Origin: Oegoconia quadripuncta
Lineage: Eukaryota; Arthropoda; Insecta; Lepidoptera; Autostichidae
DNA length: 64,000 nucleotides
Direction: 5' to 3'
Assembly: GCA_949316235.1 (NCBI GenBank)
Contig: OX438742.1
Coordinates: 36,276,853 to 36,340,852, forward strand
Below are positions 46,382 to 57,000 of the stretch, one piece after another. A program made the translations under genes and the position numbers. How positions within the stretch are numbered: position 1 is the stretch's first letter; each line of letters opens with the position of its first letter. The notes below the pieces were generated by a model, which made no database searches, was not told the origin of the DNA, and saw only the letters and a program-made list of their open reading frames with translations.

Positions 46382-46892
46382 ATAATATAGCTATGAAATA
46401 AGAATTTATTATATTGACTATTATTATTACTGTTGCATGACATTATTATAATAGCATGAATGGTTTTTGAAATGAAAAAGGAATTATTATTGTTTAAAAT
46501 TATTATGATTATTATAGTAATGAAAGAAAAATGCAAACAATATATACATTTATAAATAGAAAAGATATACGAGCATATAAATTAGTACCTAAGATAAAAT
46601 CACTAAGGCACTGCTCTCTCAATTTGAGGTGCCCCTACGGGGTATTACATGTTTAGCTCAAAAATATTGGATAACTTCTATTACTTATATACCATGTAAT
46701 ATGCAAATAAATAATATGAATATTTATCTGTTGTCACTGGTCACCAATTCTATAAGCAAGTAGAAGACCATGAAGGCCACTCTGGCGTCCGACCGCGCTG
46801 ACTCCCCCGCCCCCCTTCAGGGGATATTACGTACTATGTAGTGGATTACACTGGAAACTGTCAGATGGCACTTACGTCCAACACCGTTTATC

Positions 46893-48728
46893 TCACTTTG
46901 GGTTAAGTCTTTCGGCTGAAACTTAAATATCAGTTTATCACCCTCCGGGGGAAAAACGGTACTATTTATCGCATCACTATATTTGCATTAAAAACTACTA
47001 CATTTAAATATTAATTAAATCCATATAGGAACTTGATAAAGGCATTACAAAAGTAAACACTTACCATTTATGTCTTTTGCTGGGGGGTCAGACTGGAAGA
47101 AGGAAACATAGGGTTAAATAAGGAAGGGCAGATAAAAACTACTTGGCACATGTGACAGTAACATGATTCCAAAATTATGTTAAAAGTTAGACTGCTGATG
47201 TATTCCCCCCTAGCCACGGCCACTTTGAGTAAGCTGTCAAGTACGCTTGAACTCATTAAATTTTAGACTTTATACGATTCCGTAAACAAGTTCTTTTCGC
47301 CATGTCTGTCTGTCGGTCAGCGGCTTACCTCAGAGGCTCTTAGTACTAGAAAGCTGTAATTTGGCATGGATATACTTATTAATCACGCCGACAATGGTAA
47401 AATGAAATCATTAAAAATGTTATTATATTTTTATATTTCTACATGCGGTGAAATTTTCCTCATTTTTGTACCCCATCGTGTGGGATATTGTTAGATAGAT
47501 CTTTCAAAAATATTAGAGGTTGTCTCGAAAAGTTATTCGATTCGGGGATCAGTTTGCGAAATATTAAGCTTTAAAGTGCTAATTACAGTATACATATATA
47601 AGAAGTTACAAGGACAACTATTGAAGCTAAGTAGGCTTTACCAATCAATAAGTTATAAGTACCAATCAATAAGTCGAAAACTTAAATAATATGCTTTCCT
47701 TTCAAAATTATTTATCAAACAAAAAGCCCCATTCTAAATCCAAATATTGTGATGGGCAAATACGAAACCCTACACTGCACGTGGCCCGACATACACTAGG
47801 TTGAGTTTTTTATCATATTAATGGTTCATCTTCTATAATGTCCTTACATGATGGTTGATATTAAAACATGAACAATAGAAATTATAGAAAATACTGGACG
47901 ATTAGGCATTCTCAGCAACAATTAAACGTTAGGCAAAGTGACTATTAAATAAATAAAATAATATCATCATCAGCCTGTAAACATCCCACTGCAGAGATAT
48001 AGGCCTTCCCTCGTATATGAGGGAGTATGGGCCATAGTCCACCACGCTGGCCCAATGCGGGGTCGGGGCCTTCACATTCCCTTGAATTTTTATTTCTCAG
48101 GCATGCAGGTTTCCTCACGATGTTTTCCTTCACCGTTTAAGAGCAGTTGGATAAATGCACATAAGTAATTAAATTTAAAAACTCATTGGTACATGGCCGG
48201 CCTGGGAATCTAACCCGAACTTTCCAAATTAAGAGGCCACATCTTAACCGCTGAACCTACAAAATTAAATAATTTATAGGCAAGTACATAATAACGATAA
48301 TTATGTCATTTATTCACTTCCACCACGAATGCATTGGATAAATTGGATTTTGTAACAGTAACCCTAAAAAAATAGAAACAAACCTCTTCATTGAGCACCT
48401 CATCATCTCCTATATCTAAATTGATACTGTCTTCTCCATCATTATCGATCCCATTTGTGGCATCTGCGTTGTCCGTACGTAGCTTCTTGGCTTGTCGTTG
48501 AAGCTCAGAATCATCCTTCACTTCTCGTTTTCTACTTATATTTTCAGCATCAACGACCAATCCATTATCCGGCTGCTGTTCTTCTCCACCTAGCGTATCC
48601 GGCGTGGAATGTTTAAGAGAATGCTCAGATTGTTTCTCGTCGTCCGTATCGTTCAGAACGATGTATTCTTCAATTATTATAAGGGGTACTTCATATTCTT
48701 GGTTCTGCATTTTTTGGTTTAATGACAT
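46893..48728 (-). CDS. Acidic gene, array copy 4: putative ancestral form with start codon
   Basis: The proposed join is 48384-48728, 47065-47092 and 46893-46915. This copy has an ATG (48728; context TATCAAAATG) and encodes MSLNQKMQNQEYEVPLIIIE, an acidic middle without heptads (EEQQPDNGLVVDAENI), SRKREVKDDSELQRQ, a basic KKLRTD patch and GDDEVLNEE. The donor is a weaker GAG|GTTTGT. The microexon reads SDPPAKDIN and the last exon AERLNPK plus TGA, so the protein would be about 132 residues. Because it lacks the 21-bp expansion but keeps every boundary, I infer it resembles the ancestor. I know no matching family. Confidence 0.5.
47955..48247 (-). repeat. SINE family C, reverse, inside intron of array copy 4
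   Basis: It reads in reverse from the tRNA-like head (ending at about 48247, CTTAACCGCTGAACC in plus text) to ATCATCATCAGCC. It replaces a few bases of the intron compared with copies 1 and 2. A 20-base scar like its 3' end stands at 45140 in copy 3. Confidence 0.75.
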
Positions 48729-49740
48729 TTTGATAAAACCTCAATGTTGCAGGATCAGGTGTTTTTTCTTCCAAATACTAAAATTCAATAACTTAATGTT
48801 ATATTTATTTATTTTATTTAACACTATATTGCATATAAACAAAAAAAAAACAGAACAATATCAAAATACAAATATTAGTCAATATAATCTACCAAAATCG
48901 AAGCTTCGTTTTGTGGATTATATTGCCTATTAAATATATTTGTAAATTTTTATCCTTTAACCACCTAAAGATGGTTCTATACCTATATATACCGGATAAA
49001 AAAAATAATGGGGCATATTAGGTAAGTGAAATAGAAGTAATTGACATAGGTAGTTTATTTTTATTTCAAAACCATCATAGAAACACGCGCCGCCTCCAGA
49101 TTGATGGGCTTCGTAGGGTTCCTATCATGCGAAATTTATTTGAAACTCATATATTTATCCAAGTTTTATTTAATTTAATGATGTAATTATGTGCCTATTG
49201 CCACAAACGCGTCGTCAAATGACGCTAACGCTTCATTCGATGATGGTTTTGAATAAAAAAAAACTAACTACCTATTCCAGTATCTTCTATTTCACTTACT
49301 TAATGTGCTCTAATTTTTTCCTTGTAGTAAAAAAATTCATCTGGTATTTACAAAATAAAAATTTTTGTTTGTGTAGTAGGTATATCAATCATCAGCCATC
49401 AATGTTTAATAAACGTTACAAATCGTAAATTGTAATTGTATATTACAGGCTACAAATCTTACACGTTTCTGTTAAATAAAGAATATAGCTTACAAATTTG
49501 TAGAAAAAAACTGTTTTATTGCACACATAATTCTGGCCAATTCAATTTTTTTTTTCTCTTTTAATATGTTTTTGGTAATATCTTATAAATTATGTGCTGT
49601 ATTGTAAAATTATGTAAATGAGTGACACCATGCAGAATGTATATGTATAGATTTCTATGTTACTTCCTGTAGCCTAAAGCCTTGACCGATTTCAAAGTGC
49701 ATGGTGGAAAAGTAAACCAAACCGGAATCAACAAATTATG
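48729..49740. other. Intergenic, AT-rich, no gene recognised
   Basis: There are several poly(A)-like and poly(T)-like runs. The frame at 49189-49428 shows no recognisable content. Confidence 0.4.
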
Positions 49741-49937
49741 TACCGTTACCGATACCGTTTTTCCCGTTTCCGTGGAAATTTTCTGTTTCTCACGTTCCCA
49801 TGAAAAAATCCCATGTTTCCCATTCCCGTGGGAATATCGTAAAATCCGTTCATAGCGGACGTTTCATACCTATAAACTTCTACCTGAAAAGTCAGTGAGT
49901 GAGTGACATTTCGCTTTTATATTATTGCCGACTTGTT
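49741..49937 (+). repeat. Dispersed repeat preceding SINE A
   Basis: ACCGTTACCGATACCGTTTT and AAAATCCGTTCATAGCGGAC occur here, in part again at 60785-60925, and in reverse at 6121-6394. Confidence 0.5.
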
Positions 49938-50185
49938 CGGTGTAGTGGTTACAAACCCCACCTGACTATTATACCAAAGGGCGAGGGTTCAAATCCCGGT
50001 AGGGGCATATGTTCCTATGATGAATACGGGCATGATGTACCCAAATTATGGACGTTTTCATTTATAATTATTTGTATTTATTTACAAAAAAATGTATTTG
50101 TGTATTAGCCATCTGATATCCATAATTCAAGCCTAGTTGTTTATTATCGAACTAAATGGCGTTGTGTGCATGTGTAGATACGAGG
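49938..50185 (+). repeat. SINE family A copy
   Basis: The head TGTTCGGTGTAGTGGTTAC, the B box GGGTTCAAATCCCGG, the body and the GTGTGCATGTGTAGATACG end are clear. It is very similar to the copy at 60926. Confidence 0.8.
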
Positions 50186-50482
50186 GCTGCCTTTGCCGTT
50201 TGCAATCTCCCGCGATTATTAAAAAAAACATATGGCTTTTTCATATTTTTGAATTTAGAATTCGAAAACAAAAGAATGGTCTGGTAATGAAAACACCGAC
50301 TTTTTAGCAAGATCGATTGTTGACCTCATCGACAGTGACAGGTGCAGCCCTGCCGACGATGTTGCTATATCGTTTACAGATTTGTTACTTTTATTAAAAC
50401 AAAAAATGTTAAATGATTGGAATGAAGACTGGCAGGCATAGAAAAGGCACATGGTACGCTCATTTTTGATACAGACATTGGC

Positions 50483-50763
50483 AAAGAACCGTGGTTTACA
50501 AATTCTAAATTATCAAGAAGCAGGAAATACTATTCAATCCTAAACCGACTTAGATTTGGCCATTGCCGCTTCAATGCTCACCTCCACAGAATGCGCATCA
50601 TATCATCTCCTCTATGCACATATTGCAACGATTCAATCCAAACCCTAGACCATGTAATATTAGTTTGTTCTGCCTTTAACATTCAGCGTCTCTCACTCAT
50701 TGACAAGTTGCTAACCATCTACAAGAAGCAAGAGCTTAACCCGCGCGCTGTGAAAGACTTGTA
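50483..50763 (+). pseudogene. LINE ORF2 C-terminal fragment (CCHC-like tail)
   Basis: An open frame without Met encodes KEPWFTNSKLSRSRKYYS, LRFGHCRFNAHLHRM, then SPLCTYCNDSIQTLDHV with C-x2-C-x8-H-x4-C spacing, and stops after VKDL. This is the cysteine-rich segment after the RNase H region of I/Jockey-type LINE polymerases. A one-base break lies just upstream (about 50470), with WYAHF in the neighbouring frame. Confidence 0.65.
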
Positions 50764-50804
50764 ATACCTTTACACAATTTTATTTGTACAATCAATCAAA
50801 TCAA

Positions 50805-50960
50805 ATCAAAATATTTTATTTCATAGGATAAAATTATCACTTGAAAACGTCACTATTAATATTACATTATAGTTTAAATTTATTGCTCATTCACAAAGCC
50901 GACTCCCCAGAGAAGAACGAGCAAGAAACTCTAGGGTTGCTCTTTTAAACAGATTATAGG
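50805..50960 (-). repeat. Non-LTR 3' UTR-like repeat, reverse
   Basis: It shares the CCGACTCCCCAGAGAAGAAC and GAGCAAGAAACTCTAGG blocks with the repeat at 30040, in the other orientation relative to the flanks. Confidence 0.45.
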
Positions 50961-51832
50961 TTGCGATTTGATAATTATATGAATAATAAGACAGCTATGT
51001 CCATGCTTGCTTATCATTCAAATAGTCAGTGATTTTATAATAGCCTTTTGTTAATAATTTCTGTTTTATGATTGCTTTAAAATTTAAAGGCATATTTTGA
51101 ATGTCTACTGGAACCTTATTATCAAAGCGTATACATTGCCCTTTGAAGGATACAACTATAGAAGATATTGAACATCGTTTACGACCAAGTCGGATTGGAC
51201 TTACAACTACTGGACTAGACTTCTAGCTACTGGATTAGACATAAATTATTGGATTGGACTTATATTACTGGATTGGCTTTATATCTATAAGAATCAGACT
51301 TACATCAAGATTTGGCGTCAGCCTTACCATTTCAAAAAAAAAGAATGAATGAATAAGAAAATTACTAACGACGACGCTGTATGGTGTATAACCTTTTGCC
51401 TATCCTATATGGATGAATAAAACAAAGGTTTTTGATTAGACGAATAGTTTTATTGTAGCGTCTGTTCAACGGTGACAAGTCGGTTGTAAAAATGGAAATA
51501 TCAAAGGAAAATATGCGTGCGATAATTTTCTGCAACTTTCAAAGAGGATTAACGCGACTTCAGTGCTTTGAGGATATCACTTCTGTCTTTCAAGACGTCG
51601 TATGATACTGCACCATGACAATGCAAGTTCGCACAGCGCCCGCCAAACAAAGATGTTTTTGAGCACCCAAAATGTCGAAATTTTAGATCACTCGCCTTAT
51701 AGCCCTGACTTGAACCCTAACGATTTTTTCAACGTTTCAGCTCACCCGAAGAAGCTGTCGACGCATACAAATCGGCCATTTTGACTACCCCCACTTCGAA
51801 GTGGAATAAAAGTTTTAAAAACTAGTTCGAAC

Positions 51833-52093
51833 TGTTATACGGGTTTAGGGAAATGGGTTTTTAAAAAAAAAACCGCTTTCACTCGCGACAATATATAATA
51901 TTTATATTGGATAAGGAATTATTTATCACGAGAGAACTTGGTTATAATTATCCTTAGGCAACCGCGCTGTTCGGAGGTTGGATACAGACTGAACTATCGT
52001 CAGGTCAGACCCATCTTCCCAAGCATCTAAACGCTGAGCTGACAGAGTGAACTGCCAGGGCAGCACTAACGTCTACAGAGCCGGGATATAACA
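51833..52093 (-). repeat. 3' LTR of the endogenous retrovirus
   Basis: It is 261 bp, starting TGTTATATCCCGG and ending CCGTATAACA when read on the minus strand, with short inverted ends TGTTAT/ATAACA. I see no difference from the other LTR. Confidence 0.95.
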
Positions 52094-52104
52094 CCTCCCC
52101 CTTT
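52094..52104 (-). promoter_or_regulatory. Polypurine tract
   Basis: AAAGGGGGAGG on the minus strand directly abuts the 3' LTR, the expected primer for plus-strand DNA synthesis. Confidence 0.9.
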
Positions 52105-52137
52105 AAGAAGAGACTTGGGGTTGTTGCAAAGTCTCTG

Positions 52138-53998
52138 TCAAAATCTACTTCTAAGGGGAGCAACCGGGGTAGTAGTGATTTCTGTTCCAGGGTCTTGTCT
52201 GTCTGTTGTCCCTGTTGGCTCGGGAGTAGACTGAGATAATAATTTATTAAAGTTGAATTTTAATTGGAAAGGTCGGTTGCTGCCAGATTTACAGCCTTTC
52301 TTAATAATTATGTATCCTAGCAATAAACAAATAAAAATAAAAATAAAAATTATGAGTATTGAATAATGTGTCCCATATTTCACAATGTGAGGGCCGTGTG
52401 AGCTTTCAATAGCTCTTAGATCGTTCAAGAGGGATTTCATTAAGATTTTATTTTTTGAATGGAAGTCATCCAGATCTACGTCATGTAGGTGAACAGGGGA
52501 CACTCTATCCACTACACTGTTTAACTTAATTAAATTACAGCAAGTATCGTTAATTAGATTAAAATCCGGAATATGGTTTATAGGTGCAGTAATGTTTAGA
52601 ACATTGTATTTTGGTATCAATGTAACACTTTTACAATATCCAATACAATTATGAGGGATAGTAACTATACCCGTGCCGAAAATATTCGTTTCATACAAGT
52701 TGGAGTTAACACAGTCAATTGAAATTTTGTTGGGCTCCGATTGGACATAGACCCACTTATTGTTCGTCAACGGTTTCCAAATATCCAGTCTTCCTAATAT
52801 GATTTGTGTCTTACACTGTAATGGTTTTTCACTTATCACTTTCGCTAACAATTCACTTTCACAGGTAGGTTTCGCATCAGAGGAATACACGGTCTCGAGG
52901 TCACAGATGTAGTTTCCTGGGCTTACGGATTTGCATATTTTCAGATCGTCGAAAATGCAATAGTGAGATTTGTCCTTGGTCATTGCTATATATTTATGAT
53001 CAGGTATGATCAAACTGAATGAGTTCGGCTCTTCGGGGTGGTAAGGTGTAGGAAGAGCAATATTGTGGAACAATACATATTCTCTGACGCTAACTAGCGG
53101 CACTTGCAGAACGAAAATAATCTTATTATTAACATAATAACAAACTAACCTAGAAATATTTAAAATAAGATACATAGAATCGATATCCAGAGTCACAGGC
53201 AGCTCGAGATCGCTAGGCAAATGTCTGTAGTTATCGGCAAGCTCTCGATGTAATTGGCTCGGCGTTATTATTGCAGGATGTAGGATGTTTTGGCTACTGA
53301 ATAAAATAGCGTTAATTACATCTTCCAGTTGGAATGACAGGGTAAGTATCGATGATTCCAGTATGGTGAGTATTTCATGAACATTGGTAAGTATCTGCAA
53401 TCCGCTGGTGATTTCTGTAATATTTTGAACGTTTTGCGAGAGTTTGTCGATAGCTGCGTTGAGGTTGATTTCATTATCTCTTATTTTACTTAGGGTACTA
53501 TTATAATGCACTAATATAGAGGTAGCAACTAAAATGTTCTCTTTCATCAGTGAAGTCAACTGCTTTTCGTTATTTTGTAAAGACTGTATGGCTTCGTCAT
53601 ACCTTAGGCCATCATTCTCGTCTAGGGAACCAAATATCTGTTTCAAGATTGTTCCTATACCTCCTATCCAAGCGTTTCGTTTTGATCTATTTCTTATCAG
53701 GTGCGAGATGGATGAAAACTCTCTACTCATGCCGTGGAATCGCGCTATTAATGGTCGTAACGCGTCGCGACATTCCACATCGATTTGTGCTATCCGTGTC
53801 TGACTACACAAGTTCTTCATAAATCCTAGAGTAGTTTCGATATTTTGTATGTGTGGATGGAAATGTGAAACGTCTACTGGTATTAAAACTCTTAACTGAA
53901 CGTTGTTAACTTTGAGGTTCCCTAAATAATCATAATAAAGTCCTGAACTCGAAGTGATTGGCTGGACGTAATCCTGATGAGGTTGACCTCGAACTGAA
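52138..53998 (-). CDS. env: env main exon: F-like envelope glycoprotein
   Basis: This is a class I-type membrane fusion protein of the baculovirus-F/errantivirus group. From the first Met (53820) the frame gives 560 residues, but it is open to 54018 and the extra N-terminal residues look like genuine ectodomain (GLYYDYLG). A furin-type RSKR lies about 48 residues after that Met, directly followed by a Gly/Ile-rich segment with the position of a fusion peptide. A membrane anchor (ILIIFIFIFICLLLGYII) is near the C terminus with a cytoplasmic tail of about 55 residues. No signal peptide is in this exon. A splice acceptor at 53999-54002 fits, in phase, a leader exon at 59647-59696. No breaks are seen. 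Confidence 0.88.
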
Positions 53999-54064
53999 CT
54001 GCAAATAATAATAATTACCTATCGTTACTAAATTAAGATAAGCTAAACTATTCTATTCTTATTT

Positions 54065-57000
54065 CTATAGATTTGTTCCAACGTCAGCTAGTTTCACGTG
54101 ATCGAAGTGATGCGTAACGTGGCGCCGGTTGATGAGTAAGGTGAGTGTATTATTGCCATTTACCTTAACTATTTTATAGGGTCCTTTCCAAGGAGGAGAC
54201 AGCGCTTTGCGCATTCTCAGGTGGTTTTTTAGGTATACGAAATCGCCAATTTTGTACTTGACTGGACGAGTACGAGTGTCATAGTAAGACTTGGACGCTT
54301 CCTTGGATTGCCTCATGAACTCCAAGGCCCTTTCTCTAGAATATTTTAATCTATTTTGGAGCATACGGACGTAGTCAGGGTAAGTCGCTCCTGCGGACTC
54401 CTCATAAATGGAATTTGGGATGAACGGCTTGTTTCCGAACATGAGTTCGTAGGGTGTGTAATGAGTTGTGGAATGAACGGTTGTGTTGTAAGTGAGCATG
54501 GCTGTATAAACATAGCGGGGCCAGTTTGTTTGTTCGTCATTTATGTAGGATCTAAGGTACTCCTTTAGAGTTGAGTGGCTTCGCTCCAGGGCACCTTGGG
54601 TTTGCGGATGATACGGGGAAGCCCAGAGGTTCTTTATTTTCAGGAATTCACAGGTCTTTTTAAAGAGATCAGCTGTGAAGTTGGTTCCCTGATCCGTGAG
54701 GATCATTTTAGGGATACCAAAAATGGATACGTAGTGGATCAAACATTCACTGGATTCTTCTGCCGTGATACTGCGGATAGGATATGCAGAGGAGAATTTG
54801 GTAAGGTCATCTTGTATCGTAAGTATATATTTTAGTTTTGCAGGTCCCGCCTCAGGGAGCGGTCCTACAATATCTAGAGATATTCGTTGGCATGGCTCCG
54901 TGGATGTGCTGGTAATTTGCATTGGAGCACGATTTACTTGTCTGAGAGCTTTATTGGTTTGGCATTGAGGGCATTTCTTCACGAAACCTTCGATATCACT
55001 ACGCATGCTTTTCCAGTAGAAGGTTTCCTGGACTCTTTTAAGCATACGGTTACTACCAAGATGTCCCGCAATGGGTATGTTATGATTATCCCTCAGTATT
55101 TTAGGGATTTCAGAAAGAGTAGGATATATGATTTTGTCCTTGTATATGTGCACATTGATGCTGGTGTTATTAAACAGGTAAAGGAACATGTTATAGATTT
55201 TTATAAATTGATGGGTATCAAAAGGATTTTTAAATTCGGTTATCGCAATGTCTGGGGTGATGTTCATGTCAAGGGTAACAACCAGTTCGTCCCTGAGTGT
55301 TTTAAGACTTTTGTAAATGTCTTCGTAACTGGATTTGTCAAAATGATACACCTTAAAAAAAAGGAAATAGTATGTCTTGCCTTCATGTGCGAAAGATATA
55401 AAGGAATTAAGCGTCCTCTCTTTATCTATGATTTCAGAGTTATCGGGGGTGCTATCTAGGATGGCTTGTACAAAAGGGTTGGATTCATCAAGGTCGATGG
55501 AAGTAGGTAAGATAATAACCCCATGTTTAGATTTCGTTATGTCTACATTATGTTCCTGAATGCAAGTATTAAAAGAACTGTTTTTATTTGCTATCATTTT
55601 CAGGAAGGTGGGATAATCCTCGTCAGGTAAGTCGGAAACGGCGCTTGTAGATGGCGTTGGTGCAACATCGGGCTGGACTTCAGGAGCACTGGAAGGTGAG
55701 ATTATTTCAGGTAAAACATCTTCGTTGGGATCAAGGAGGTTTGCAGAGGGTAAGTTCATCCCAGGTGACTGTAGGAGGTTATCTTCAATGGGATCAGAAG
55801 GGTATGTAGAAGGTAGGTTTATTTCAGGCGACCGTAAGGGATCATCATCCGGGTCTAGGGGAATTAGTTCGTCGGGGTCAAATGAAGCTGGTGAAATTAA
55901 TAGGTCCATTAGACCTTCGTCTAATGGGGGGTCTCGCTCCGTTGGATTGGATTCTGAAACATCTCCAGTTTGGACTGGGTTAACAGGGAATCGAGATAGG
56001 GCGTCGGCATTGGTATTAATCTTGCCTTTCTTATATTTGATGCTATATTCAAATTCCTCTAGTTTTAAGCGCCAACGAATTAGTCGTGAACCAGGATCCT
56101 TACATTTAAATAGCCATTCTAATGGTTTGTGGTCCGATAGGACCGTAAAGCGATGGCCATACAGGTAAGGCCGAAACACCTTAGTGCCGAATATTACGGC
56201 TAGACACTCTTTTTCGGTGACACTATAATTGCACTCTGCCTTATTAAGTGTGCGGGATGCATATGCAATAGGGCGATCTCGTCCTATTGGGCCTTGGGAT
56301 AATATTGCCGATATCGCATAGTTGGAAGCGTCACATGTTAAAAGGAACGATTGAGTGAAATCGGGGTATGCCAGAATTGGGGCAGAGACGAGTTTGTTTT
56401 TAAGGCATTCGAAAGCGAGTTGTTGTTCGTTTTGCCATTTAAACGGAATGTCTTTCTTTAAGAGAGACGTCAGGGGTTTGGCCAGTTTTGCAAAATCGGG
56501 TATAAATCTCCTGTAATACGATATTAGGCCTAGGAAGGATTTAATATCCTTCGGCGATTGGGGAATAGGAAACTCAGTTACGGCTTTAGTTTTATTAGGA
56601 TTAGGCTTCACCCCATCTTCGCCTATGATGTGTCCTAAATAGGCAACTTCCTTCCGTAGAAACCCGCATTTCTCGGGCTGAAGTTTAAGATTAAACTCGC
56701 GAAGTCTGTCAAATACACTTTTTAAGTTATCGATATGAGAATTCAGATCGGGCGAATAGATGACAATATCATCTAAGTATACAAAGCATCGTGTACCTTG
56801 TAGGCCGGAAAGACAAGTATTCATAAGTTTCTGAAAGGTGGATGGGGCATTCTTAAGCCCGAACGGCATTCTGTTAAATTGGTAATGCCCCTGAGGAACG
56901 GAAAAGGCAGTTTTGGGTGCATCTTCGGGATTAATAAGGATTTGATGGAAACCGGAAGTGAGATCCAAGGTGGAGAAATATTTACTATTTCCTAGTTGAT

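Noticed and set aside
53500..53822. Plus-strand frames 53534-53803 and 53550-53822
   Set aside because: They are antisense to the env N-terminal region with its furin-type site. Nothing supports expression.
54887..55459. Plus-strand frames of 60-190 codons opposite pol, env and gag
   Set aside because: They lie antisense to a continuous pol frame with catalytic motifs and have no recognisable domains.
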